From contig JACVTC010000097.1 of assembly GCA_016946835.1 (NCBI GenBank), forward strand, positions 65,001 to 129,000: 64,000 nucleotides of DNA. The letters are read 5' to 3'. Every line of letters begins with the position of its first letter. The stretch's first letter is position 1. Both the position numbers and the translations under genes were made by a program. The stretch is from Neocallimastix lanati (nom. inval.). Taxonomy: Eukaryota; Neocallimastigomycota; Neocallimastigomycetes; Neocallimastigales; Neocallimastigaceae. Below are positions 1-11,337 of this stretch, piece by piece. The notes beneath the pieces are model-generated. The model did no database searches. It saw only the letters and a program-made list of their open reading frames with translations, and was not told the DNA's origin.

Positions 1-694
1 TGTACAAAATAATCTTCAATATTATTCAATGACAAAATTAGATCCGGCGACTTTCCGAATTTCTTCTCAAATAAAACATGTTATTATTGCTGTCTTTACT
101 GTTGTTATTTTAAAGCGTCGTATTTATAATCATCAATGGGTCTCCATCTTTTTATTAGTTTTTGGTATAATTTTAGTACAATTTTCAAAAGGTGATAAAA
201 CTACATCTTCATTATCAAGTCAAGATGCATTAATAAATAAATCTTTAGGTCTTCTTTCTGTTTTTATCACTTGTTTATCTTCGGGTTTTGCTGGTGTATA
301 TTTCGAAAAAATGCTCAAAAAAACAAAAGTTTCACCATGGGCTAGAAATGTTCAACTATCACTTTTCTCAGTTATTCCAGGTTACATCATTGGTTGCTTA
401 ATCCTTGATGGAAAAGAAATTAGAGAAAAGGGATTCTTTAGCGGATATTCTCGTTGGACTATCTATAGTATTATGTGTCAAACCCTCACTGGTTTTATTG
501 TTGTCATTGTTATTAAATATGCTGATAATATTTTAAAAAGTTTTGCTAATTCAATATCCATCATTTTAGGATGTATAGCACAGTACTTTATCTTTGGTTT
601 TGATATTACTTTCACATTCATTGTTGGTTGCTTCATTGTATTATATTCTTCTTATCTTTATGGTAAATTATATATCATTTTTAGATTTATATAA
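1..694 (+). CDS. Nucleotide-sugar (UDP-galactose-type) transporter, SLC35A-like, 5' partial
   Basis: This is a multi-pass membrane transporter of the nucleotide-sugar transporter family, which in the Golgi or ER exchanges cytosolic nucleotide sugars for the corresponding nucleoside monophosphate. The frame is open to the left edge: the codons before the first Met at 29 read as coding (QNNLQYYSMTKLD resembles the family segment around the middle of these proteins), so the N-terminal part lies outside the window. Visible family landmarks are TKLDPATFRI, the strongly conserved SSGFAGVYFEKML, GFFSGYSRW and KYADNILKSFANSISII. About six hydrophobic segments remain in the 230 visible residues. The stop is TAA at 692-694. 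No intron is needed. Substrate is inferred from similarity to the UDP-galactose/UDP-GlcNAc/CMP-sialate group and cannot be fixed from sequence alone. Confidence 0.88.
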   Translation, partial: VQNNLQYYSMTKLDPATFRISSQIKHVIIAVFTVVILKRRIYNHQWVSIFLLVFGIILVQFSKGDKTTSSLSSQDALINKSLGLLSVFITCLSSGFAGVYFEKMLKKTKVSPWARNVQLSLFSVIPGYIIGCLILDGKEIREKGFFSGYSRWTIYSIMCQTLTGFIVVIVIKYADNILKSFANSISIILGCIAQYFIFGFDITFTFIVGCFIVLYSSYLYGKLYIIFRFI

Positions 695-2373
695 TACAAT
701 TTATATATATTTATTAATATTTAATGATATAATAAATTAATTAATGATAATAGGTAAACCTGTAAAACAAAAGAGATATAAATATGGATTAATAGAAAAT
801 AATAAAGAGAATATGGATGAGCTAAAAGTATAAAATAGAAGTTGAAATTGAAGAAAATAATTTAGAAGAAATAAATATCAAAATGTGTAGTGTACAAAAA
901 TTTTATTTTTTTTACAAATATTAGCAACACATATTTTCAAAAGAAAAAGAATTAAACAAAAACATACATATCGACAAATTTTTTATGCAATGATTAAAAA
1001 TTTTTTGTAATTTTATATTTTTAATTAAATTAATATATATTATAATTAATATATAATTCAGCTTTATTATGTTTAAAATTACTTTTTATATTATTTTAAA
1101 TAATTCGAATAAATAAAAATTTTAATTATTATATTTTTTTTTTTATATATATATTTTGTTTTGTTTTTATTTTATTTTGTTTTGTTTTTTTTTTATTTTG
1201 TTTTGTTTTATTTTATTTTGTTTTGTTTTATTTTATTTTGTTTTGTTTTGTTTTTGTTTTGTTTTTGTTTTATCTTAAAATAAAGAAATAATTAATGCTT
1301 TTTTCAAACGTTAAAAATATATATATTAATAAATTAATGTTAATACAATAATATTTTAAAACATGGGTCATTTATCATTATATCATTAAAATGCTATTCT
1401 TGGTGCGATCAGCCGCTCTCTTTACAGAAATTATGAAAATATGTCCTGGGCTAGTACTCGACAAGGGTTGCATAATGAAATAACTAATAAAGTAATAATA
1501 TAAAAACATGCAAAATATTAATTAATATGAAATTAAAAAGTTTACACTAAAAACAGAATTATATATGTAATTATCCAAGGAACGAAAATCTCTTAGATAA
1601 CCTGTAAATTAATATCATAATAAAGTATTAAATTAATTTCCGTTTTATTTTATTTAACTCAAATTATTATTAATTTAATTTATGAAATAATGAATTAATG
1701 ATTTAAAATGATATATTGAAAATTGAAGAGTTTTAAGATAATTATTTAATTTTTTTTTTTTTTTTTTTTTTTTTTTAGACAGGGAATTATTTAATTTATA
1801 CTTCATAATATATATTTATTTTCTATTTAATATTAATAGATAATAAAATATTGTATTATTAAATGTATTAATTAACAATGTTTTAAACCCATTTCAAAAG
1901 AAATTTATGGAAGTTATTTGTATAATTAATCATAAATTTATTTTATTATTATTGGATACCATTTTCTTTGTAATTTCTTATAAATTATGTTCTGGCTATT
2001 CCAATTTTTATTTTTATTTTTTATTTTTATTTTTTTTTAACAATGATTTCTTCAGAAGATTTCTTAAATTAACCTTTCTTATAATAAGGTTTATTTCACT
2101 ATTTAAAATTTATCCTCTATTATACTATTGAAAGTTTAAAAAAGATTTCAATTTTATAATAGAAAATGTTTATTATTTAATACTTATATATATATATATA
2201 TATATATTTTAAAGAAAAAAAAAATATTTTATGCAAATTAAAAAAAAAAAAAAAAAAAAAAAAATAATAATAATAATAATAATTAATATAAATATAAATA
2301 TAAATATAAATATATTTAAATATATAAAGATAAATATTATTAATTTAAAAAAATTTTTTTATTATAATTAAAA

Positions 2374-2414
<41 letters not shown>

Positions 2415-2842
2415 TATTATTATTTTATTTTAATTTATTTTATTTTATTTTATTTTTTTTTTTTTCATAAATCATATTAAAAAAATACATATATAGTGAA
2501 ATTAATTGATCTAAATAGTTTTCCATTTTAATTTTTCTATATTTATTTTTTTTTTCTTTTTAATAAAATAATAATATTTATAATAAATAATAAATATTAA
2601 TACATAATTTTTTTTTTTTTTTTATTTATTTTTTCTTAAAGCTTTTTTTAATCATACATATTTTTTCATTGTATTCTATTATTATTATTATTATTTTTAT
2701 TCCATTTATTTTTTTCTTTATAATAAGTTTAAATTTAATTTTATTAAATTACATAATAAATTTTAATTTAATGGATATTATTAAAATTATTGAATTTACC
2801 AATTAATCATTATAATTGGCTTAGTGTTTATCGTTAATTCAA
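695..2842. other. AT-rich intergenic region
   Basis: There is no convincing gene here. It holds long T and A homopolymers (about 1750-1776, 2240-2263, 2375-2411), short tandem A/T repeats, and one stretch of less biased composition near 1385-1500 that reads open in one frame (residues GAISRSLYRNYENMSW) for about 37 codons; I do not recognise it. The open frame at 1907-2131 is only low-complexity hydrophobic translation of T-rich DNA. Confidence 0.6.
1141..1272. repeat. T-rich simple repeat (TTTTG/TTTTATTTTG units)
   Basis: An imperfect tandem array of TTTTG and TTTTA pentamers covers about 130 bp, mostly as TTTTATTTTG pairs. It is the only long G-containing pentamer array in the window. Confidence 0.8.
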
Positions 2843-3374
2843 TTACCAACATTTACCAAATTCAGATTGGCATCCTTGTGCTTTACTACAGTATTTAGTT
2901 GTACTACCACACCAACCTTGTTTACTACAGCATTGACTAGATTTACATGAACCATGTGGTAAAGGATCATATCCTTTACCACATCTTTCACTAACTGGTT
3001 TAGTTACTTTTATAATCAGAAGAAACCTTATCATAGTCATCAATATCAGTGCAACCATTAAGGCCACCACTTGTTTTAATATTCTTACAATTACTTGAAA
3101 TTAAATGCATGACCGTATTAATATAATCTTCATTTACCCCAAGCCATTGACCCATACCATAAACATCACCAATTCTATCATCAGGTTCAGCAGGTTCATT
3201 CTTAGCATCAGCTAATTCATTAACATTAATGGTGTAAATAGTAATTCCAGAATCCTTAACTTTATTGGCTTTATTTATAGCATTAGCTCTTGTGTCACCA
3301 TCATCATATTCTTTATTATTGTGTTCAGAAGCACCATCACTAAATAAAACAATGACCTTTTCTTTTCCTAACAC
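2843..3374 (-). pseudogene. VWA-domain protein with C-terminal CBM18 chitin-binding module, 3' part, frame break in linker
   Basis: Two overlapping minus-strand reading frames form the end of one gene. The first (3374 to 3000) carries the later part of a von Willebrand factor A-like domain: strand VIVLFSDG followed by an acidic stretch, then ANKVKDSGITIYTINVN, typical of the VWA fold. The second contributes a complete CBM18 (hevein-like) module near 2846-2990 with eight cysteines (CGKGYD...CCSKQGWCG...YCSKAQGCQ...C), expected to bind chitin or GlcNAc polymers. The frames change by a single-base step in the linker near 3000-3010. The first frame opens right after a T-tract and TTAG on the coding strand, so I infer a 3' splice site at about 3370 and missing upstream exons. 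It is either a decayed gene or has one assembly error. No signal peptide can be seen because the 5' part was not found. Confidence 0.6.
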
Positions 3375-3579
3375 AAAAGATGATTTTAAAAAAAAAAAAA
3401 AAAAAAAAAAAATTATATTTAAAAAAATTATTTAAATAATTTAAATAATATCTGTTATTATAATTCAGAATGAATTTCCAGTACTTGAAAAAATAGGCTA
3501 TAAGAAAAAATAATTATAATTTACTAAAATATTATTTATGTAATTATGATTAGTTCATGTTGTATATCTTTTATTATTT

Positions 3580-4172
3580 TTAAGAACCAAGTTCTTTCCT
3601 GGTTGTTAGTCCTCGGACTATCATACATAAGGCTCTTTGTTCGACCCAGGCCTTTGACCATTTTCCGGTTTTTCCTGAACAAAAGGTTTTACGGTAGATG
3701 GTGGTTAGGGTTTCCGTTTACAGGTAAGTATATCCCCTTCCCTTTATATAAAATATTCTTAAATTCCGGAGTAAATTCGACGAGATACTGTCCTAACAGT
3801 GGGCCTGAGAGGGTTGCGCTAGTAACTGTCATTAATATACTTACGAGGGAATTCCTAGCATATGGGTTCATATGCACGTAGATAAACTACGAATAATCAA
3901 TCTGCTAACTAAATACTATTACCAAGTGGGCTAACACGTGTCTCAATTGGGTTAGGTTACTGTAGCCTCACTTTCTAGGTAGTTAGACACCGAAAAAGCA
4001 TTCCGAGAAAAATTGTGCTAGAAAATCTCAGCAATAATATGTATGGTTAGAGCGCCAATGCTGAATAAAGAGTAAGGCTGTCCAGTAGGGACTATATCCA
4101 CAAAGTGTTGTGACTACCTTAATATTCCCATGTCTTTGAAGGGGGCATAGGGCGGTACACACCGGAAATAAA
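3580..4172. other. GC-rich island of unknown nature with A-rich end
   Basis: About 590 bp of ordinary base composition (28 of 60 bases are G or C in 3781-3840) sits in flanks that are about 80 percent or more A+T. Both borders are sharp. The right border is a short A-run after CACACCGGAAATAAAA, as at the 3' end of a reverse-transcribed insertion. A 111-codon plus-strand and a 62-codon minus-strand frame exist but resemble nothing I know. A short hairpin AAGAAC/GTTCTT lies at the left edge (about 3581-3596). Candidates are a truncated LINE, a SINE, a structured RNA, or transferred DNA; none is shown. Confidence 0.55.
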
Positions 4173-5575
4173 AAAAAAAATTATATTATTTTTAAAAGCT
4201 TTTAATATTTGATTTTTTTGTGAATTTATATTCCATTTATTTAATTGAATATAATAGTAGTATATAATATCATATAGTTATATCGTGTTTACATTTACGG
4301 TATAAAAATTTTTATATTATAAATAAATATGAATATTTTTACTATTGACTAATATAAAACTTAATAGTGGATCTACTATTGCTCCAATAAAAATAACAAT
4401 TAATCTATCATTTATATTAGATAATTTATCTATTAAGTGAATTGTTAATAAAAACATTATCAATTACTTTCTGAACCATAAACTTTAACAACAATTTATG
4501 TATTTCAACTTAATATATTATAATGAAACCAATGATATAATTATTATTTATCCAAATAGATTTAATTATTTTATTTGATAAAAGTTCTATTTTCATGCAG
4601 TACCTAATTTAATTCTATTATTTAATGTCTATGTATTATTATACATTAAAATTAGTGGTTAATCTCAGGAATAATTTTGATCAACTTTAAAATTTTAATT
4701 CTTTTGCAATATTTAATGTACAACAAAAGATTGGAATATATATAATATGTATAATATATATTATTCTACTTATTTTAATTACAAATATATATAAATAATA
4801 ATACAATATATTTAAAATAATTAACTATTTATTTAAGTTTAAATTTTAATTATTATATATAATTTTAATTTAATAATTAATTCTCCACTTTTCTTCATAT
4901 TCATAATTCAATTACTTTACTTTTCAATTTATTATTTTTTATTGATGTTTTAGTAATTATAATTTATATTAAATATATTAAATATATAATTAGATAATTT
5001 GATTTCAATATATAAAAACTCATGTATTGTATATATAAATTTATATGTTTTATATATTGAAATCTAATTTTGATTCCTTCTCAAACATGGGCTAATTAAT
5101 TAAAAAAAAAAAGTATTTTGTAAAAGAAATAATAAATTTACTATTAATACATTCTATAAAACTTTTCATAACATTTAATTTTCTGTTTCTTTTTTTTTTT
5201 AAAATTTATTTAAATAGCTTAACTAAACTAAAAAAAAAAAAAAAAAGAAAAGTGGATTAAAAATTTAAATTAAGAAATTAATAATTTGAATAAATATTTA
5301 TAAAAAAAAATATTTATATTTATATATATATTTCAAATGTATTCTTATTATTCTTATTAAAATTATTTTTATTTTTTTTTTAAAAGAGTTAATCAAGTTT
5401 ATTTTATATTTATGTATATTGTATATAAATATTTTTATTTTTACTTTTACTTTTACTTTCACTATATTTATTTATTTTTATTTTATTTATTTTTATTCTA
5501 ACATAACAAAAAATATTTAATATTTCGAGTTTTTAAAATTTTAAATCATTATTTAAATAATTAATTAATTAATTA
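4173..5575. other. AT-rich intergenic region, no gene seen
   Basis: No reading frame with protein-like composition was found on either strand. The stretch consists of AT-rich unique sequence with A and T runs. Confidence 0.6.
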
Positions 5576-5619
5576 ATGAACTTTATATTTATATATCAAC
5601 TATTTATATTATATATGAT

Positions 5620-5800
5620 TATATTATTTTATTTTATTTTATTTTATTTTATTTTATTCAATCTGTACTTTATATTTAATATTCTACTATTTATTTTATT
5701 TTATTTTATTTTATTTTATTTAATTTTATTTTATTTTATTTTATTCAATCTGTACTTTATATTTAATATTCTACTATTTATTTTATTTTATTTTATTTTA
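5620..5800. repeat. Dispersed AT-rich tandem repeat, two units of about 87 bp
   Basis: The block TTCAATCTGTACTTTATATT, followed by an ATTCTACTATTTATTTTATT tail and TTTTA pentamers, occurs twice at 5657 and 5744. Closely similar units recur near 10338 and 10392 and, on the opposite strand, near 37410-37430. The 84-codon open frame across it is a by-product of the repeat. Confidence 0.75.
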
Positions 5801-5868
5801 AACATTATAAAAGTTAATTATGTCTTTTAGAATTTTTATTAGATTATATTTTTAATTATTTCTAATTA

Positions 5869-6567
5869 TTAATTAAGATTTAATAATAAAATTATATTTA
5901 GTAATAATAATAAAATTTTATTGATATAAATAGAATTAGCTTTGCTTGTAACATTTTTAATTTTACATTCTTTAGATTCTAATACTTCAATTATTTTTTT
6001 ATATGAATTTAATTCATTATTAGTATATTTTCCAATAGTAAATGGTGAATTTTCATAAGCTAATAATATATCTTTCGTCATTTTTTTACATATTTTAATA
6101 GTAGAATTAGTACAAATTTTAGATTTGCAAGTTTCTTTTATAAATTTATCAGCACCACTTTTAGTAATTACGGATAAACCAAATGGACATAAATTATTAT
6201 TTTCATCATATATACAAATTAACTCGTAACTAACTTTAAAGTAATCTATAATTGCTGGTTGATAAAATTCTCTTATAATAGGATCATTTTTGCAAATTGG
6301 AAAATAATCTAATGGATTATTAAAAAATTTTTGACATTTTTCCGATTTAAAATTCGAACATACTTGCTTATAATTATCCATATTTAAATTTTCCATACAT
6401 TCATTATATTCTGAATTATCTTGCTCCTCAATACATATATCACTTAATCCATCATAAAATTTGTCATTATCGAAAGTTGGGTTACGTCTCCTATTAATAT
6501 TGACATTATAAGTATTAATAAACATAAAATTTATTAAACAAAAAAAAATTTTTAAAAGATATTTCAT
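5869..6567 (-). CDS. Cys-rich secreted protein with hydrophobic C-terminus, unknown family
   Basis: A 232-residue uninterrupted frame starts with a clear signal peptide (MKYLLKIFFCLINFMFINTY). The mature part carries eleven cysteines spread over residues 45-210, several in spaced pairs (CMENL...C, CSNFKSEKC, CKSKIC), which suggests a disulfide-bonded extracellular domain. The last 20 residues are strongly hydrophobic (ILLLLLNIILLLNLN) with no charged tail, as in a GPI-anchor signal; a C-terminal membrane anchor is the alternative. The start is the only Met followed by a signal sequence. Its short intergenic neighbours give no operon-like context. I do not recognise the family; similar Cys-rich secreted proteins are common in anaerobic fungi. 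The gene appears intact. Confidence 0.75.
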   Translation of the reverse strand: MKYLLKIFFCLINFMFINTYNVNINRRRNPTFDNDKFYDGLSDICIEEQDNSEYNECMENLNMDNYKQVCSNFKSEKCQKFFNNPLDYFPICKNDPIIREFYQPAIIDYFKVSYELICIYDENNNLCPFGLSVITKSGADKFIKETCKSKICTNSTIKICKKMTKDILLAYENSPFTIGKYTNNELNSYKKIIEVLESKECKIKNVTSKANSIYINKILLLLLNIILLLNLN

Positions 6568-7336
6568 TTCAATTATAATCTTAAAAATAATAGATAGAAT
6601 AATATAGTATATAAAGTAGTAAAAATCTTTATAAAAATAGTTATTAATCTTTTTTTAAAGTTTTTTTATTATATAAATAATAACTATATGGTTAATTATA
6701 AATATTTTTAAGAAATTTTAAAAAAATGACGTTAGAAACACAAATATTAAAGTTTTAGACACATATGATATTAATATAAAATATATAATATATTATTTCA
6801 TAGATATTTAGATTATAATTTTATCATTAATCATTAATATTCCAAAAAGAATTATAGAACTTAAAAATCTAAAACATTTATAGTGACTCCATAGTAATTA
6901 TTATGTGTTATTTCAAGATGTATTATTAAAAATATTTTTTTATAAAATTGCTGGAATTATTTCAAATTTCAATTCTTTGAAATACATCATTTATAAATAA
7001 AAAACTTAAAATATTAATATTTTATAATGAAATATTTTCTATTAAGATATTCAATGAAAAAAAATTTTTTTAATTATATTCAAAAATTTTTTTAATATAT
7101 CTAAAAAGAGAAATATTTAATATTAATAAAATGACAAAAGATGGACTATAAAATTAATTATAACTGTAAAAAAAAAAAAAAAAAAATGTTATAACATTTC
7201 TTTGTCATTTTTGTATTTATTTTATATAAATAATCTTATTAATATGTTGGGTGGATCTAACAGGTAAAGAAGTATAACTGATTTATAAATATATTATGGA
7301 TTTATCATTATTTAATATAAATAATAAAATAATTTT
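6568..7336. other. AT-rich intergenic region
   Basis: This is the divergent space between the minus-strand secreted protein and the plus-strand ankyrin gene, so it should carry both promoters. No motif stands out except A/T runs. A possible short upstream start (ATG at 7296) opens a 22-codon frame in a different phase from the ankyrin frame. Confidence 0.5.
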
Positions 7337-10116
7337 ATGTTTATTAATAATTATTTTATTTTAATAACAAGGGCAAAACATATTGAGTTGTTTTCTAAAT
7401 TAATTCGAACAAATGATATTAACTTGGTTATTAGATATTTAAAGGCTAATACTAATACCAAAAATATTTTGAACAAAAAAAATAATTTATCTTTATATCC
7501 TATATTAGTTGCTACCGTAATAAATAATATTGAAATGGTACAATTATTATTAAATTATGCTAATAGTAATAATATAGTTTTGGAATTAAATGATAATAAT
7601 AATAAATTTGGTTGTTATCCGCTTTATGTTGCCATTGAAAATAAAAATATAGAAATGGTTCAACTCTTAATAAATTATGCTAAAAAAAATAATATTTTAT
7701 TAGAGTTAAACAAAAAAGAAAAAGAAAATGGTCATTATCCACTTTTAAAGGCTTTTCTTAATAATAATATCGAAATACCTAAATTATTAAAAAATTATGC
7801 TAATGAAAAAAAAATTACTTTAAAATTAAATGAAAAAGATAATTATGGACAATATCCATTATTAATAGCAACCATGCGTAATAATATAGAAATGGTTGAA
7901 TTATTAATAAATTATGCTAATAAAAAAAATATTACTTTAGAATTAAATGAAAAAGATAATTATTTACGCTCTCCATTGTTTTGGACTACCGAAAATAACA
8001 ATATAGAAATGGTTAATAAATTATTAGATTATGCCAAAGAAAAAAATATTTCATTAGAATTAAATGAAAAAGAAAAAGAAAATGGTTATTATCCGTTTTT
8101 AAAGGCTTTTCTTAAAAAAAATATAGAAATGATTGAATTATTAATAAATTATTCTAAAGAAAAAAAAAATTACTTTAGAATTAAGTGAAAAAGATTATTA
8201 TAGACAATATCCAATATTAATAGCAGCCATACATAATAGTATAGAAATGGTTGAATTATTAATAAATTATGCTAATGAAAAAAATATTACTTTAGAATTA
8301 AATAAAAAAGATGATAGTGGAAAATATCCATTATTAATAGCAGCTGGAAATGATAATACTGAAATAGTTAATAAATTATTAGATTATGCCAAAAAAAAAA
8401 ATATTATTTTAAAATTAAATGAAAAAGATAAATATGGATGCTATCCACTTTTGTATGCCATTATAAATGATAATAAAAAAATGGTTCAATTGTTAATTAA
8501 TTATACTAAAATAACTAATATAATTTTAAAACTGAATAGTGGAGATAATGATAATGAATGCTATCCAGTATTATCAGCTATTAAAAACAATAATAAAGAT
8601 ATAGTAAATTTAATAATAAATTATGCTATTGAAAAAAGAATTGATTTAAAATTGAATAAAATTAGTAGTTATTTAGAGTATCCGTTATTCTCTGCTCTTA
8701 AAAATAATAATTTAGAAATAGTAGAATTATTAATAGATTATGCTATTAAAAGGAAATTAAATTTATTTTTAAGTAGATCTGATGAGCTAAATGAAGAAGA
8801 TATATCATCAGTATCAATCCCAATTGAAATTGAATATATGTTTCATAGAAATGACCTAGAAATGAACAAATTATTAATTAATTATTATGAAAATTGCATT
8901 AATTTAAAAATTAATGAAAAATATAAAAGAATAGATCTAGTTTTATCAGCTATTAATCATGATAATATAAAAATAGTTAAATTATTAATTAAAAATGCAG
9001 AGGAACATAAAGAAATCTTGGAACTGAATGAAAAAGATCATAAACTAAACTATCCACTTTTATCAGCAATTAATAACAATAATATAGAAATGGTTAAATT
9101 ATTAATCAAATATGCAAATAAACATAATGAAATTTTGGAATTAAATGATAAGAATAATAATGGAGCTTATCCACTTTTTTATGCTGTTGATAATAATAAC
9201 ATAAAATGGTTCATTTATTAATTAACTATGCTAATGAAAAAAATAAAGAATTACTATTAGATGACTCGGTTGAAATTGGTGATGGTACTTATCCACTATT
9301 GGAGTCAGTTTTTCGTAATAATGTTGAAATGATTAAATTATTAATTGATTATGCTAATAAGCATAATAAAACTTTGGAATTGAATAAAAAAGAATGTGAG
9401 CATGGAATTATTTATCCAATCTTATTGGCAATTAGTAGAAATAAAGAAGAAATTGTTGAATTATTAATAAAGTATTATAATGATCATAATGTTATATGGA
9501 ATATAGATAGCGAGGCAGAAGATTATTCATCAATTTATCTTGCAATTATAAATAATAATACTAATATAGTTAAGTGGATTTTGGATTATGCTTGTAAAAA
9601 AAAAAATTCCAATAAAGATATGTGATAAATATATTTTATATGCAACTACTAGAAATAACACTGAAATAGTTAGATTAATTATGCATTATGCCGAAGACCA
9701 TAGTATTCCATTAAATATTAATTATAAAATATTTAATGAAACTTCACTTTTATGGGCTATTTATTATAAAAATATTGATATGGTTAAGTTAATTATGGAG
9801 TATTCTAATAAAGTTAATAAAAAATTGGAGATTAATCAAGTTAGTATAAATGGATTATGTCCAATAAATTTGGCTATTTCTAAAAATTGTGTCGAAATTG
9901 TAGAACTAATTTTGAAATATGTTAATGAAAATGAAATGAAATTAATTATAAATGAAAAGGATAAAGAAGAATTTGATTTTTTTTTAATGAAAAATGATAT
10001 CAAAAATTTTATAAAAGAAAATATTGTAGTTTTACATGTTAAAAGAATAGTTTTAAATTTTCTTAATTATTATAAAAGTATCATAAATACTTTATTCAGT
10101 AACTTTTTTCACTCAG
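7337..10116 (+). pseudogene. Long ankyrin-repeat array (about 21 repeats of 38-40 residues), inferred first exon of an ankyrin-peptidase gene
   Basis: A run of about 21 degenerate ankyrin repeats with an unusual 38-40 residue period. Each reads roughly YPLL-A-NNNIEMV-LLINYA-E-NI-LELNEK, i.e. the two-helix ankyrin core plus a polar loop longer than the usual 33-residue unit. Such arrays bind proteins. Three one-base frame steps interrupt it, near 8161-8170 (A-run), about 9205 (in the codons before MVHLLINYA) and about 9596-9606 (A-run); repeats continue in register across each. Two lie in A-runs, so sequencing error is possible; otherwise the gene is decaying. The reading ends at 10116 with a good donor (TCAG|GTATGT) in phase 1, which matches the next exons. 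The start at 7337 is simply the first Met; the true start could be further upstream. Confidence 0.72.
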
Positions 10117-10242
10117 GTATGTATTTAAAATTTTATTACAAATATATAATAATATATTATTATATGTAGTTTTATTTAATAAAAAAATAATATTCATTAA
10201 TCATCTAATATTTTAATTATTAAGATTATATTTATGATTCAG

Positions 10243-11193
10243 AAACTATTTTAAAAAATTTATTAAGTAATATTCAATTAGGTATTTATTTATTTTATTT
10301 TATTTTATTTTATTTTATTTTATTTTATTTTATTTTATTCAATCTGTACTTCATATTTATATTTTACTATTTATTTTATTTTATTTTTTTATTCAATCTG
10401 TACTTTATATTTATATTCTACTATTTATTTTATTTTATTTTATTTAAAAAGAAAATATATTATATTTTAATATAGCATTATTATTAATTTTATATTTGTT
10501 TTTTTATACTATATTAATAATTAATTGAATTAAATATATATATATATATATATTAATATGATGAATCAGATGAATATGATGAATATAATTATGAAAATGA
10601 TAATAAAAATTTGGATTTAGATTTAATTAATGCTTGTAAAAATAATTGTATTGAAGAAGTAAAAAATTTAATTACAAGAGGTGCTAATGTTAATATTGTA
10701 GATGAAATTGGGGACACCCCATTAACTATTGCTTGTGAAAAAGAAAATTTTGAGATAATAAAATGTTTAATAAAAAAAGGAGCAAAAACAAATATATCCA
10801 ATTCAACTGGAAACTCACCATTAAATATTTTATGTAAATTAAAAAGTGATAATTCATTGGAAATAATTGAATATTTAATTGAAAATGGTGCCGATATAAA
10901 TTATAAAGATAAAAATGATATGAGCTTGATATTGACTGCATGCTACTTCAATAAACTATCAATAATAAAATATTTAATAACAAATAATAAAGCTGATATA
11001 AATACGAAAAATAATAATAACGATACATTGTTAATTATATCAGTTTATTTTAATAATGAAAAGATTATAAAATACTTAATAGAAAATAAAGCCGATTTTC
11101 ATTTAAAGAATAAAAATGGATATAACGTACGAACTATTGTAAGAAATTTGAAGCTAGAAAAAATTGAAAAATATTTTGAAAAATTGGATTATT
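10243..11193 (+). CDS. Ankyrin-repeat exons (classical 33-residue repeats), inferred middle part of the ankyrin-peptidase gene
   Basis: Exon 10570-11193 encodes an acidic leader (DEYDEYNYENDN) and about five to six classical ankyrin repeats (GDTPLTIACEKENFEIIKCL, GNSPLNILC..., IIEYLIENGADINYKDKND). The frame has no upstream ATG, but an acceptor (AATCAG at 10569) fits. A 39-nt exon at 10243-10281 (ATTCAG| ... TTAG|GTATTT) is open and joins both the upstream array and this exon in phase 1. At the 3' side the donor T|GTAATT at 11194 also leaves phase 1. These repeats differ in style from the long upstream array, so the gene seems assembled from two repeat types. If the splicing model is wrong, this is a separate small ankyrin gene ending at the TAA at 11199. 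Confidence 0.68.
10255..10444. repeat. Second locus of the TTCAATCTGTA repeat
   Basis: Two units starting at 10338 and 10392 match the block at 5657/5744 (TTCAATCTGTACTT-ATATTTA then CTACTATTTATTTTA) with TTTTA pentamer flanks. It lies inside the inferred intron between 10282 and 10569. Confidence 0.72.
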
Positions 11194-11337
11194 GTAATTA
11201 ATATATATATATATATTAAATTATTAAAGTATATATTTATTACTTAAATAATCTTTTCTAATTCCTTTTTTTTTTTTTTTTTTTTATTTTTTTTTTTTTT
11301 TTAATATAATTATTTTTAATTAAATTGGTTATTTTAG

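Noticed and set aside
1907-2131. 74-codon plus-strand frame with many Phe and Leu
   Set aside because: Low-complexity translation of T-rich DNA with no conserved pattern.
3546-3881. 111-codon frame in the GC-rich island as a protein gene
   Set aside because: No recognisable domain; open frames of this size are expected where AT-rich stop codons become rarer. Kept only as an unexplained island.
4040-4110. tRNA gene suggested by GGTTAGAGCGCC
   Set aside because: No pairing acceptor, D or T stems can be drawn; at best a tRNA-derived SINE head.
4085-4115. Group I intron core motif (GATATAGTCC on the minus strand)
   Set aside because: A single 10-base match; no partner strand for P7 and no other core element could be found nearby.
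5576-5830. 84-codon plus-strand hydrophobic frame
   Set aside because: It is generated by the 87-bp AT-rich tandem repeat.
10589-10941. Minus-strand frames opposite the second ankyrin block
   Set aside because: Shadows of the ankyrin coding frame on the other strand.
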